DNA from: Gymnopus androsaceus JB14
Taxonomy: Eukaryota; Basidiomycota; Agaricomycetes; Agaricales; Omphalotaceae
Direction: 5' to 3'
DNA length: 64,000 nt
Assembly (NCBI GenBank): GCA_009733575.1
Contig: ML769491.1
Location: forward strand, 1 to 64,000
Positions 19,863 to 31,113 of the stretch are shown piece by piece. The notes under the pieces are model-generated. The model saw nothing but the letters and a program-made list of their open reading frames with translations, did not search any database and had not been told where the DNA came from. How positions within the stretch are numbered: the stretch's first letter is position 1; each line of letters starts with the position of its first letter. Both the position numbers and the translations under genes were made by a program.

Positions 19863-20263
19863 GCTCTCAAGTAAGCCTTGCCCGGGGATTCCTATATCCG
19901 GGCGTTGTACAATTTTACCTATACCTTTTTCCTATCTCTCATATTTATAGAAATTTGCTATTCTTAAAACTTCATACACGTTTTACCTCTTCACAGTTCT
20001 GGCTACGTTTAGCCGTTATTGAACTTTAGCCTATCAGTTGATTATATATACTTAACTCTTTACTTGATTGCCCTCAGTCTTTTTGACACTTTATTCGTGT
20101 CCGATCTGAGGGTAAGTTACTCACTATTTATTTCCTGTCTCAACGCGTACTTATTACTACTTTACAGTTCAAAGTACTTATACGTTTGACAGGTACTTAA
20201 CAGAGTCTTTTTGACACTTTATTCGTGTCCGATCTGAGGTTCAAAGTACTTATACGTTTGACA
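19840..20263 (+). repeat. 3' LTR of the copia element (424 bp)
   Basis: It matches the 5' LTR in length and ends and has only three substitutions against it. It carries the same TATA box, the intron-containing unit and the intron-less unit. It is followed by GTTATGCAAG, which does not match the base pairs before the 5' LTR. Confidence 0.92.
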
Positions 20264-22536
20264 GTTATGCAAGTAAGTATTTGTTAAATAGTCTAGCAGA
20301 ATGCAGAAATTACTCACAAGCATAGTGGTGTTTTAGTGGTGAGTAAGTTGGCAACAAAAGGGAGTGGAAACGGTAAATAAATATGCACATCGCTTCCTTA
20401 TATTCTGCAAGATTTCACAACCCTGAGCAATTTCAAATGGCTTTAAAATGCAAAACTCCGCATACTTGGTGCTTAAATTTACAATTGGTGCCCTCCCCAC
20501 CTAATTTTTGGTACTTTCACTACTATAATACCTACATTTTGATATAGAATATTTCTATACTTACTACAATAGCTACTTTCAACCTCTACAAAATCGCCGG
20601 GAAGGCATTACCTACAACTCAACATTCAAACGGGACCTCGGGCATCTGATTAACACAAATTATCAGCTTATTTACATAAAAACTGTATCCATCGGACTTG
20701 TATTGATTAGTATCAATGATATGTCAAAAGACTCGAGACTTGAGTTAGACTTGAGTCAGACTTGAGTACGTACAATTCAGACTTGAAATTAATTTAGACT
20801 TGAGACTTGAGACTTGACCCCGAGACTTGGAATTTCATAGTCCGATGGGATAGGGAGGTTGAGTAGAATGCTCAGCAAGTGTTATTCGGACGCAGATGCA
20901 ACAGCTCGGATGCCGAAGAGGATTGGGAGCAAGGACAAGGGAAAGGGGAAAAGCATCATCCTCCGGATATTCGAAAAGGACATGAAGAAATCTGGGCATA
21001 AAGTGTTAGAGTTTGGCAGTTTGGACTCGGCGGACCCAATTTCTGATTCTAGCACGTCAAACTTGGGATGGAGAAAGGTGGCCACGTAGATGAAAGGGAA
21101 AATCATACCTTTTAGTGACCTAGCTGTAACATCCGATGTTCCATTATGAATGTATATATATAATGGCACTGGCGGAGGCTTCTAAAATAATTAATTGAAC
21201 TGAGATGTTTCCGTTTATGATTGAGCCTTCCCTCCCGATGGGCTAGGGACGAAGAATGACTTCTCAAAAAATGTGGTCACCTACACCTACTCACTCAGTT
21301 TTCCATCCTATGGATGATTTCATCGTACAATTACATGGGGTTGAATCTTGAAACCAACAACAACTTGTTTGCACCTTCAGTGTCCTGTACTCTACGGTTT
21401 GAAGCGCAACCCACGAGAATAAATAACAAATAAATAATTGACCTACCAATATGCTGTTGAGTGAGCTTTACTGTATATCTTTTTTGTGTGCGAAGGACGT
21501 AACTTATAAATTATATGAGTGTATATAGTACGGGTATTTTCATTCGACTCTACTTGTTGAGAACAGAACTACAGCTTGGCAGTGTAGTCACAAAGTAGCG
21601 CCTGGTGGTTTATCAGTTAACGCGCCCCAAACCAGTGGTTGAGATCGTTATTAATCCCTAAACAGGGAAAGAGCCCCCAATTTTAAACACGCAAATAAAT
21701 GAAGTACCTAACTACTGTTTGTGGGGGTATGATTTAGTATGGCAGGAATATACGTCGAATAATATGGAACAACGTTGCATTCCCGTAAGTTCAACCATGT
21801 GTAATTGCGAAGCCCCAGCCAACTTGTACTAGACCAAAGGACGAACGTCCTGGGGACTCGACCACTGATTCTCTAATCTGTTACACGGAAAAAGTGTTTA
21901 ACGGTGTCTTCCCAATCCCGACACCGACTCGACTACATCCCACGGAGCTATTCTGTAGAAGTAGCACATGTTGGCACCAACTCCAATGCTCCGCCTTCTG
22001 GACATTCCCTCCTCTCGCACCTCTTCCGCGCTCGCGCCCCTCCAAGCATTGAATCCCGGTATTCCACATATGTATTTAAAGCGGCAGGCAATGCGGAGAA
22101 GGGGAAGGAGGGCCATCACTACGAATGGAGGGGGGCTGCCTGGAAAGGTGTTCTACAGGAGATAGCGTAGGAAAAGGAAGAGGGAGGTACTCAGGAAAAG
22201 CAAACAGGAAGGGAAGGATTGACGTCTTCAGCCAGCTTAGCTGGGTGCTGGGATTGCATTCGGAGGAGGAGGAGAGATCTCGACTCGTTCGACTCTTGAG
22301 TCGGAGACGCGTTTCTTCCTGCCTGGGCGTTGAGAAGAGCAAGGAGCGAAGAGAACGGCTTCCCGAAATGTCACTGCGAAGTTGAACGAAGGGGATTCCT
22401 TCATCCTCCATCCTCCCTTGACGACAAAGAAAGATGGGTAGCACTGCACTCTTCCGCCAGAATTCATATGGACCACGATAAGGATAGGGACTCATCCTAT
22501 TCCCGACCAGAGCACGTCAATAGGAAAACTGGGATA
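20264..22536. other. gene-free stretch with a short tandem repeat
   Basis: At about 20730-20830 AGACTTGAG-like words repeat. Frames of 60-140 codons from 21880 to 22540 overlap each other on both strands, have no recognisable domain and could not be joined by introns. A tRNA-like word cluster sits near 21597-21665. Confidence 0.4.
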
Positions 22537-22539
22537 GGT

Positions 22540-24530
22540 TTAATGGGAGAAGGAGTGAGTAATGAGACTGGGTGCCGGAGTCAGACTAGCTGAGGTCTGG
22601 GTTTGGAGGAAGAGGAGACGGAGGACGCGTCGTAAGAGTGTTTGACTCTCGAGGTCCTGGCGTCGTGTCGCCGCTCGTGCAATAGATTGGGAGTCCGGTA
22701 TGGGTATCGATATGACAGCTGATGGGGTTCGAAGGAGTGAAGTATCGGAGCTGAAGGGGCGGAAGATGGCCACTGCGTTTACGTGTTTTTGCGTTTCCGT
22801 TGACAGCTTGAAAGAATTTGCTTCGAGAAGCAAATTTCCCTCAAACTCGGAACGAGATTTCTGAATCGTAAAGATTGGAAATTTCTCCACTAGAAATGAT
22901 TATTTGAATTGAGATAAAGTAGAATTTGGAAGTTGAACGCACCTTGAGATGAGGTTTGTTCTCTTCGTCCAAGCCCAAAACAGCAAAATCGATATCGCCG
23001 TAAGCTCCCAAGCGTCCTTCTGTGAGGAGGATAGTTTCGCGGGTCCAAGTCTTCAGACGCAGATATATGTTCTGCGATTCGATACCAGCAGCAATAGTAG
23101 CTTCCATTGCTACAGAATATGTCAATGAAGCCAGAAACTGAGTAAAATGCGTTTACCATCCTCGTTTAGGTCTGACAGTTCAAGTTCATCGAGCTTCCCG
23201 ATTGTGGCGATTGTGAGTTGATCAATTTTCGTAGTCCGTACGCGGTATTGATTTGGTTGACGGTGTCTGTTAGGTGGTCAGTTATGATACTGGGTTTTGC
23301 ATAATTTCGTGAAAATGAGATCGTTTTTTTTTCTCGGTCCGACCGGATCAACCGCATTTGGCTGCGTGATGTGACATTGACAACACAGGACAACGCAGGC
23401 CCCCGCTTGCCCAGCATTATGGCTCCACCACTCTCGGATGATTTGAAGAGGTGGATCTATCACTGGTACACTACAGAAGAGAATGTTACCATGGCAGATT
23501 ATGCTTGAAGAGTCGGATGCTCTGGACTTGGATCAGTAGCAAAGGTTATGAAGACCGTCGAAAATGCGGCTCATAGACTCAGTTGGCGATATCATTCACA
23601 ATCACAATGAGGAATGCCCCGAGATGAACAGATCAAGTGATACGGCCTTCCGAGAGGAGCAAGAGTGGTAGATATGATGAGATATGTGGGCCAAACTGAC
23701 CAGAAAAAGGTCAATGTATAAGGATAGCAAGAGAGAATGGCCTCAAGGTCAGCCACCAAAGTAATACGGACGCGATACCAACAAAATACTGCTGGGGAAG
23801 AGCAGGCCATACACAGGAGTTGCAGTGATTATCAAAACGAGGATGGCCTCGAGGTGAAGCACGCAATAAGGTCTTCAAGTGTAGAATAGGCTGAGGTGTG
23901 TGTTCCGACATGGTTCTAATGCTCAGTGCAGGCTCAATGTTAAGCGTAGGTTGGAAGAGAGCGGAAGCTAGGAATTGAAGAGTCACATCACGCAGCCAAA
24001 TGCGGTTGATCCGGTCGGACCGAGAGAAAAAAAACGATCTTATTTTCACGAAATTATGCAAAACCCAGTAATAGACCAACTGAGGGTATTATGCATACCT
24101 TCAATATCACTTTCCGGCCTTCATGCATCTGTATTGGGCTGCGCTCCAGAGTGAAAGTGATACAGTAACATAGATTGAATCTGTATTGCAAGTTGTATTG
24201 GAGATCGGTTACTTGCGTAAAACGTTCTTCGCCATTTGAGCCACGAAGATACATAGTTCTTATAGTCTGCATGGACCAAGTTGGAGACATCCACTATGAA
24301 CATTGTAACAGTTTTCTATAACAAAATTCGAATGAATTCGAGAAATAATGAAACAAGAAAAACTTACATTTCTATGCCTCGCTGGCATTATGGTAGTAAA
24401 ACGCGTCTTATACAGCAACTTGAGGACGCGTAGCATGGCAGGCAGCTCATTGAGGCGACGGCGAACAAAGACAAGACATGAATTGGTGAACGAGTAACGA
24501 AAGCCTGAGCTCACGAGCGTCGAAATTATT
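22540..24530 (-). CDS. unrecognised multi-exon protein gene
   Basis: I do not recognise the family. Exon-like blocks on the minus strand are 24530-24368 (GFRYSFTNSCLVFVRR), 24293-24099 (RGSNGEERFTQVTDLQYNL), 23266-23157 (KIDQLTIATIGKLDELEL) and 23109-22943 (NIYLRLKTWTRETILLTEG, AYGDIDFAVLGLDEENKP). A further block lies below 22860. The junctions have GT...AG signals and composition typical of coding DNA. The step from the second to the third block is out of phase by one base, so either an exon edge is wrong or there is an indel. The intron 23267-24098 contains a DNA transposon. Start and stop are not settled. Confidence 0.45.
23290..24068 (+). mobile_element. Tc1/mariner-like element with 86-bp TIRs (779 bp)
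   Basis: The ends CTGGGTTTTGCATAATTTCG at 23290 and its inverted copy ending at 24068 extend for about 86 bp with very few mismatches. TA flanks both sides (23288-23289, 24069-24070). The inside has the first part of a transposase on the plus strand and is otherwise decayed. It lies within an intron of the minus-strand gene. Without it that intron would be 51 nt. Confidence 0.85.
23418..23610 (+). pseudogene. Tc1/mariner transposase N-terminal fragment
   Basis: The reading MAPPLSDDLKRWIYHWYTTE continues after one stop codon as RVGCSGLGSVAKVMK. This matches the helix-turn-helix start common to basidiomycete Tc1/mariner transposases (PPLSDDLKRRI... followed by a second helix with GCS). The DDE catalytic part is not recognisable downstream, so the copy is dead. 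Confidence 0.65.
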
Positions 24531-24544
24531 TCAATTTGAACTTC

Positions 24545-25754
24545 ATGGAGAAACGCATCCTCGACGACCTCTATTTCGATACAGCTACACTTCTCAACTG
24601 TGCACTCGTTGGAAAATCCTGGGCTCGCTCCGCCCGGCGTGGTATCCTCCGAAAATTCATTCTCGAAATGCCCGATCGATATGAAGACCTTGACTATCTA
24701 GAGAGCATGAAGAGCCTGGATGTATTGTTTGCACAAAATCCTTCTCCGGTGGCATATGTTCGATCTCTAGAACTTCGGAGTGTCTTATCACGGAAATGGA
24801 ACGTTCAGCTGTCTGTTTTTCGCTTGTGGATCAGTCTGGTTCAACGGCTTTCGAACGTGAACACTCTATTGTTCCGTCAAGTCTCTTGGGATGGCATGCC
24901 ATATCGGTTCAGAGAAGCTTTGGCTGACCTATTCAGGATTCCTTCCCTGACTCGCGTCTCGTTGCTCACCGTTTATAACTGGCTTCTTCTAGATCTCTCA
25001 GCCATGCTACTCATATGAAGGCGCTGGATGTGGATCTCCATATTTGCTCGGAAAATCCGATTCTGGAAGGGACGACACCGCGGTCTATACGGCTTGATGA
25101 ATTGTCGCTCGCCAACGACGTCCGCCGGTTCATGGATTGGTTTCAACAGGACTCGTGTCCATTCGAAATACGGAATCTGCAGGTATTGCGTCTCGATCGT
25201 GTCGTGCATGCTCCTTTTCGTCATCTTCCCGCCTCCCTTCGTGCCTTCCTTCCCAGGTTTGTAGAAATGTTACGGCCAGTGCATGCAGTACGTTGGCAAA
25301 AGTCTCAGTGAGGTGTGGCTGTTGGATTTGGACGTGGAAGGTATGTTGACTTTTCTATATTGCTTATATTTAAATTCTACTTATCTTTCCCAGACCCGAA
25401 TAATTATCTCAAATACACACCCAACCTGGCACCCTACACCAGAATCTCTCGTATACGGTTCCTATCAGTGCTGTATCTATAATCCAGGCTCTCTTCGGAC
25501 CTCTTCTTGACAAGGATGAAAAGCTCCCTCTACAACGTTTGAGGATTGTTCTATTCCCATCGCACAATGTCCGATTGGATTCTCATGATTGGGCCTCTTG
25601 GTCTGCGATTGACGCGTTACTTGAGAAGCTGGAGTTTGCTTCCGAAACGGTGGAATTCACTACGAGCTGTGTCCGGGTCAAGGAGTTACTTGTCGGGAAA
25701 CTTCCGTTGCTGGAGAGGTCGGAGAAGTTAGTCGTGCAGATAGAAGATGATTAG
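24545..25754 (+). pseudogene. F-box-like family, copy A (frames broken)
   Basis: The sequence parallels the intact copy at 57145-58458 over its whole length: LYFDTATLLNCALVG, ILEMPDRYEDL, PRSIRLDELSLANDV, MDWFQQDSCPFEIRN. Against that copy it has lost about 24 bases covering the PNELV core of the F-box, has deletions near 24980, and has a 4-base insertion near 25280 (TGCATGCA). A normal 53-nt intron, 25341-25393, is still recognisable and its splicing restores DVEDPNNYLKYTPNL. It starts at most 40 bases from the end of the previous minus-strand gene, so the two would share a promoter. Confidence 0.75.
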
Positions 25755-26482
25755 GTCGTGTTGGGCTCTGGTCAGGTTGAAGTTTTTTTGTGCATACTCT
25801 ATCATCGACGCCCTCTTTTTGTGCTATGCATTCCCGCTTCGCCGTTACTTCCAGCTACATTAAATTCACAGGCACCCGCTCTTTATCACACTCTGAATTC
25901 TGCGGGGATTGTGAGCGCTCTTCTTGGTACTCGTGCTCTGAGCCAAATTTCGAGGTACCTGTATCGGTGCAATTGGCTCAGATCATCTCGCAGTATCCTG
26001 TATTTTTGGGAAGAACTACCGCTCGCTATTCCAGTTCTTCTTTTCTGCTATGCATAATTGTATGAGGAAAAATGTAGATATCAGACCCTTTGCCTTGGTG
26101 GTAATGCGGACCCTGGATGCATTGCAACACTGGAAGTAACTTGAGAAATCTATCGGTAGCTAGGTTTTATAACCAAAGTATGTACTACATGTAGAAAGAA
26201 GACTGAGCTGCTTGGAATGGGGAGACGTCTTGTATACGTGGCCGGAGGCCTTTAGGTATTTAATAAAGGTGTCATTGAATATTGTGTGTGCCGAGCATAG
26301 GCGTCACAGTTTACCTGTAGTTAAGTATCAATGTGGAAAGTTGCCGAGGCTCGAACATCGTTGCAGACGTTTCCCAAGCCTGCCCTTAATCAATTCGCAT
26401 GACTAATTTAACTTGTGACAGTGTGACATTTCTACCTTGAACATCAACCACCATCATCGATTGTTCAAAATCCGATTACATC
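25755..26482. other. intergenic, promoter side of the NACHT gene
   Basis: No coding frame is supported. The first part is the 3' flank of F-box copy A. The last few hundred bases lie upstream of the NACHT-WD40 start codon. Confidence 0.4.
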
Positions 26483-29400
26483 ATGTCTTCTTTCTCCAAT
26501 GCTCACGATTTTACCATCAATGATGGGAAATTCAGTAATATTCAAGGAAATCAATACAACTTTGTACCACAAGGCAAGTAAATACTTGTTGACATTCAAA
26601 CCCATTTGCAGTTGCTGAAATTAATTCTACAGAAAATATTAAACAGAAACTTGCCAACAAGTTAAACCCTGATCTCAATGCCCATATTCAGGCAGACAAA
26701 GAATGTCTGGAGGGAACCAGAATCCAAATCATTGAAAAAATAACTCAATGGGCAATGAACAGAAAAGATGATACTCCTCAGGCATTTATTCTCCATGGTG
26801 CTGCTGGGACAGGTAAATCTGCCATCAGCCATACTATTGGCAAAAAGTTCAAGAAGATGAACTGTCTTGGTGGATTTTTCTGCTTCAATCGCACATTCCA
26901 TGGAGAGCGGACTGCAACCCGGGCCATTCAGAGCATTGCTTATAATCTTGGACTGAATGTGCCTGGTTTTGCAGATGCTTTGATTAAAGCAATGGACAAT
27001 GATCCATACATTCTGAAGAGCACTAGCATCAAAGAAAATTGGGAAAATCTTGTCCTGAAGCCAGCAGAAATAGTGAATCATAGTGGCCCATTAGTGATTA
27101 TTATAGATGCATTGGATGAATGCAGCAATGTAGCAGAAAGGGGAACCTTGATCACTTCATTAACTGAAGAAGCACATAAATTCCCAAATAATTACTGCTT
27201 TTTGGTCACATCTCGGCGGGAGAATGATATTGTGGACATTTTGCAAACTTGTTCAAATCCTCCACAGAGTGAAGATATAGCTCAATTAAAACAAACAGAA
27301 GATGATATCTATCATTTTGTCCATCACAGAATGAAATATTTCATTAGGCACCATTCTTTAAATGAAGACCATTGTAAAGCATTGGCAAAAATGGCAGAAG
27401 GATATTTTCAATGGGCTTTCACAGTGTGTAATGCTTTGCATCAGATCAATAAACCAGGTGTAAATGTCAAAAAGAAATTTTCACACTTCATGACACTTGG
27501 CCCAAACAGTAGTGATTTATATCCTCTTGATAAGCTATATAAAAGCATCTTTGAGTCCATTTTTGATGCCAGTGATGAAGACATCATGAATGCATACCGA
27601 AAAGCTGTTTCACAAGTTTTGGCAGCCTCTATACCTCTTTCACAAGTATCATTAACAAGCTTAAAATTGGCACATGGCAAGCAAAATGGTGAAGAGGAGG
27701 AAGAGGAAGATGTTGTAATCCGATATTTGGGATCTCTGTTTGTGGGGACAGATAGGCCAGACATCCCAGTCTGGCCAGTCCATACATCAATCCGTGATTT
27801 TTTATTGGATGGAAAGAGAAGTGGAGAGTATGCAATCAACTTAGTAGAGGGACATACTATTTTAGCAGTTGGAAGTTTAAAAATTATGATTGAGAAACTA
27901 CATTTCAATATGTGCAACTTAAAGAGCTCATATGTGCGTAATTCAGACCTGCCATCTGAGGTAGTGAAAGTTATCACACCTGAGCTAACTTATGCTTGTT
28001 GCTTTTGGGATCAGCATTTACAAGCCATAGAACCTAACAGGTCTCTTATGGATTTAATTAATGAATTTATCTCTGGGTTCTCACTATACTGGATGGAAGT
28101 TCTGAGCATTCTCAACAGGGTCAATGTGATTTTTCGAAGTATGGAAATTTTGAAGTGGTGGATGGTACGTAGACAACGAAATCTGAATTATCTTCAGGGC
28201 TAACCAAATTACATCTAGGCTTGTTCTGTTGATGTTGATTTGGAGATTTTGGTCAATGAAATAACAAAATTTGCAGAGGTGTTTGGAAATGTGCTTGTGG
28301 ACTCCACTCCACATCTGTATCTTTCAGGATTACTATTTATTCCGAAAAAATCAAGACTTCAGAATGTATACTGCTTGAATTTCTCAAGGCTGGCCAGTTT
28401 ATGCTCTGGTCATAATTCATGGTGGCCCCAGTTGCAAGTTGTACTACAAGGGCACACATCCTCAATTACATCTGTTGCATTCTCTCCTGATGGCAAGAGA
28501 ATTGTGTCTGGATCACATGATAAGTCAGTCAGAATTTGGAATGCAGAAACTGGCAGGCCAGAAGGAGACCCACTGGAAGGGCACACAGACTTGGTTACAT
28601 CTGTTGCGTTCTCTCCTGATGGCAAGAGAATTGTGTCTGGATCATATGATAAGTCAGTCAAAATTTGGAATGCAGAAACTGGCAGGCAAGAAGGAGACCC
28701 ACTGGAAGGGCACACATACTCAGTTACATCTGTTGCATTCTCTCCTGATGGCAAGAGAATTGTGTCTGGATCATATGATAAGTCAGTCAAAATTTGGAAT
28801 GCAGAAACTGGCAGGCCAGAAGGAGACCCACTGGAAGGGCACACATCCTTGGTTTCATCTGTTGCATTCTCTCCTGATGGCAAGAGAATTGTGTCTGGAT
28901 CATATGATAAGTCAGTCAAAATTTGGAATGCAGAAACTGGCAGGCAAGAAGGAGATCCACTGGAAGGGCACACAGACTGGGTTAGATCTGTTGCATTCTC
29001 TCCTGATGGCAAGAGAATTGTTTCTGGATCAGATGATAAGTCAGTCAGAATTTGGAATTCAGAAACTGGCAGGCAAGAAGGAGACCCACTGGAAGGGCAC
29101 ACATCCTCAGTTACATCTGTTGCATTCTCTCCTGACGGCAAGAGAATTGTGTCTGGATCATATGATATGTCAGTCAGAATTTGGAATGCAGAAACTGGCA
29201 GGCAAGAAGGAGACCCACTGGAAGGGCACACATCCTGCATTAGATCTGTTGCATTCTCTCCTGATGGCAAGAGAATTGTTTCTGGATCAGATGATAAGTC
29301 AGTCAGAATTTGGAATTCAGAAACTGGCAGGCAAGAAGGAGACCCACTGGAAGGGCACACATACTCAGTTACATCTGTTGCATTCTCTCCTGATGGCAAG

Positions 29401-30207
29401 AGAATTGTGTCTGGATCATATGATAAGTCAGTCAAAATTTGGAATGCAGAAACTGGCAGGCAAGAAGGAGATCCACTGGAAGGGCACACAGACTGGGTTA
29501 GATCTGTTGCATTCTCTCCTGATGGCAAGAGAATTGTTTCTGGATCAGATGATAAGTCAGTCAGAATTTGGAATTCAGAAACTGGCAGGCAAGAAGGAGA
29601 CCCACTGGAAGGGCACACATCCTCAGTTTCATCTGTTGCATTCTCTCCTGATGGCAAGAGAATTGTGTCTGGATCATATGATAAGTCAGTCAGAATTTGG
29701 AATGCAGAAACTGGCAGGCCAGAAGGAGACCCACTGGAAGGACACACAGACTGGGTTACATCTGTTGCATTCTCTCTTGATGGCAAGAGAATTGTTTCTG
29801 GATCAGATGATAACTCAGTCAGAATTTGGAATGCAGAAACTGGCAGGTCAGAAGGAGACCCACGGGAAGGGCACACATCCCAGGTTAGATCTGTTGCATT
29901 CTCTCCTGATGGCAAGAGAATTGTGTCTGGATCACATGATAAGTCAGTCAGAATTTGGAATGCAGAAACTGGCAGGCCAGAAGGAAACCCACTGGAAGGG
30001 CACACATCCTTGGTTACATCTGTTGCATTCTCTCCTGATGGCAAGAGAATTGTGTCTGGATCATATGATAAGTCAGTCAAAATTTGGAATGCAGAAACTG
30101 GCAGCCCACAAGGAGACCCACTGGAAGGGCACACATCCTGGATTACATCTGTTGCATTCTCTCCTGATGGCAAGAGAATTGTGTCCATTTTACAGCTTCA
30201 GTACTGA
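26483..30207 (+). CDS. NACHT-WD40 STAND protein with near-identical repeats (about 1203 aa)
   Basis: Exons are 26483-26573, 26633-28164 and 28219-30207. The first intron starts GC (GCAAGT) and ends AG at 26632. An alternative acceptor at 26611 would add seven residues in frame. The second is 54 nt with a CTAAC branch site. The N terminus ([19 protein letters not shown]) is the pattern found in many basidiomycete NACHT proteins. Walker A is GAAGTGKS (about residues 86-93), Walker [12 protein letters not shown] (about 182-192), followed by LVTSRRE. From 28450, 129-nt WD40 units repeat 13 times, with a 14th that breaks off after GKRIVS and ends ILQLQY. Proteins of this plan include the Podospora HET-E/HET-D allorecognition receptors. 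A HET or other effector domain is absent here. Confidence 0.9.
28450..30207 (+). repeat. tandem array of 129-nt WD40 units, 13 complete plus one partial
   Basis: Each unit starts with the codons for GHT and the period is exactly 129 bases from 28450 to 30127 with no indel. Units are nearly identical in DNA. Differences concentrate at four codons after GHT (SSIT, DLVT, YSVT, SLVS, DWVR, SCIR, SQVR, SWIT), at the residue in SGS(H/Y/D)D, at (R/K)IWN(A/S), and at GR(P/Q/S). Units 8-9 repeat the order of earlier units 3-5, a sign of multi-unit duplication. Confidence 0.95.
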
Positions 30208-30444
30208 TCCGGGGAGATTGATGACAGAATGGAGAAAGTATAGTTTAAACAAATATGCAGATGTCTATTGGCCCAAGAATTGATATGTTGGCCTTTCACA
30301 AAATATTAGTTTCAAGCTATCCCAGCAAGAATAAGATAGTAGTTACCTTCAATTTTAATTAAATGAATAAATCTCAATTTCAAGCCAATTTTGCAGTTGG
30401 ATTGAGAATGAATTATCCAGAATGCATCAACCCGTAGGACTTGT

Positions 30445-31113
30445 CATCAGCAAAACCTGGGTGTACTGGACAGCGCTGGATAGCGCTATCCAGCACTCAT
30501 AGCACCCATAGCACCCATAGCAAGGTCCCCATCTATCCAGAGCTATGGATCGCTATGGATTGCTATGAGCTGCTATGGGTTGCTATGGATTTTGCATTTC
30601 ACGGCACATCATCGCATCATCTGTCAGTCTTTCAATTCATTTTTTTTTGTTGTCCTCGGAATTGTTTCTCTTACTTGCGAGACCAAATAATTATAATAAA
30701 TCATATATATTGCAGATTAGTAGTACATAGTAGGATAGTTTACTGAAACAGAGCTACGGTAACTAGTATATAGATAAAGCTACAGTATGGTATGCAAAGA
30801 TATTGAATGGCTTGAATGAAACTCACCGAGAACGCCGAGCCAAAGCGACTTAGAAAGAACTTAGAAAAAAAAGAAATTTGGGAGGGAAGGAAGGGAGCTT
30901 GGGGAAGTTACGACGACTCTCGTCGATGCTATATACTATTGACGGAAGAGAGTGACAGCTGTCAAAATGTTGACAGCTGGCTCAAGTACTCGGTGATCTC
31001 ATAGCAGCTTACAGCAACTCATAGCAGCTCATAGCATTTCATAGCACTATGGCTGTTATGGCTTGCTATAGATTGCTATAGCTGCTATGACCTTTACCCA
31101 GGTTTTGCTGATG
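30445..31113. mobile_element. GCTATG-rich TIR element, MITE-like (669 bp)
   Basis: The ends CATCAGCAAAACCTGGGT and ACCCAGGTTTTGCTGATG are perfect inverted repeats of 18 bp. Next to both ends are many copies of GCTATGG/CATAGCA in opposite orientation. No transposase frame is present. The target duplication is not clear. A fragment of the same family lies at 14028-14109 and a lone end-like word at 12258. Confidence 0.75.

Larger units (their letters stand above)
15095..20263 (+). mobile_element. Ty1/copia LTR retrotransposon, full length, frames broken
   Basis: The order is LTR, primer-binding site, gag with zinc knuckle, protease, integrase, reverse transcriptase, RNase H, polypurine tract, LTR. 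Integrase before reverse transcriptase defines the copia type. Gag-protease and RT-RNase H are long open frames, but the integrase region needs at least four frame changes (near 16920, 17180, 17430 and 17640) and the link to the RT frame a further one near 17960. No target duplication is evident: CATGA precedes the 5' LTR and GTTAT follows the 3' LTR. With nearly identical LTRs this points to recombination between elements or to a flank rearrangement. Confidence 0.92.

Noticed and set aside
28410..30188. 592-codon open frame on the minus strand and a 614-codon second frame on the plus strand
   Set aside because: Both follow the 129-nt period of the WD40 array. They stay open only because one stop-free repeat is copied many times. 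The WD40 frame has the domain motifs.
28450..30207. Regular repeats that might be taken for a CRISPR array or satellite
   Set aside because: The period is 129 bases without spacers, units are in frame and encode WD40 blades.
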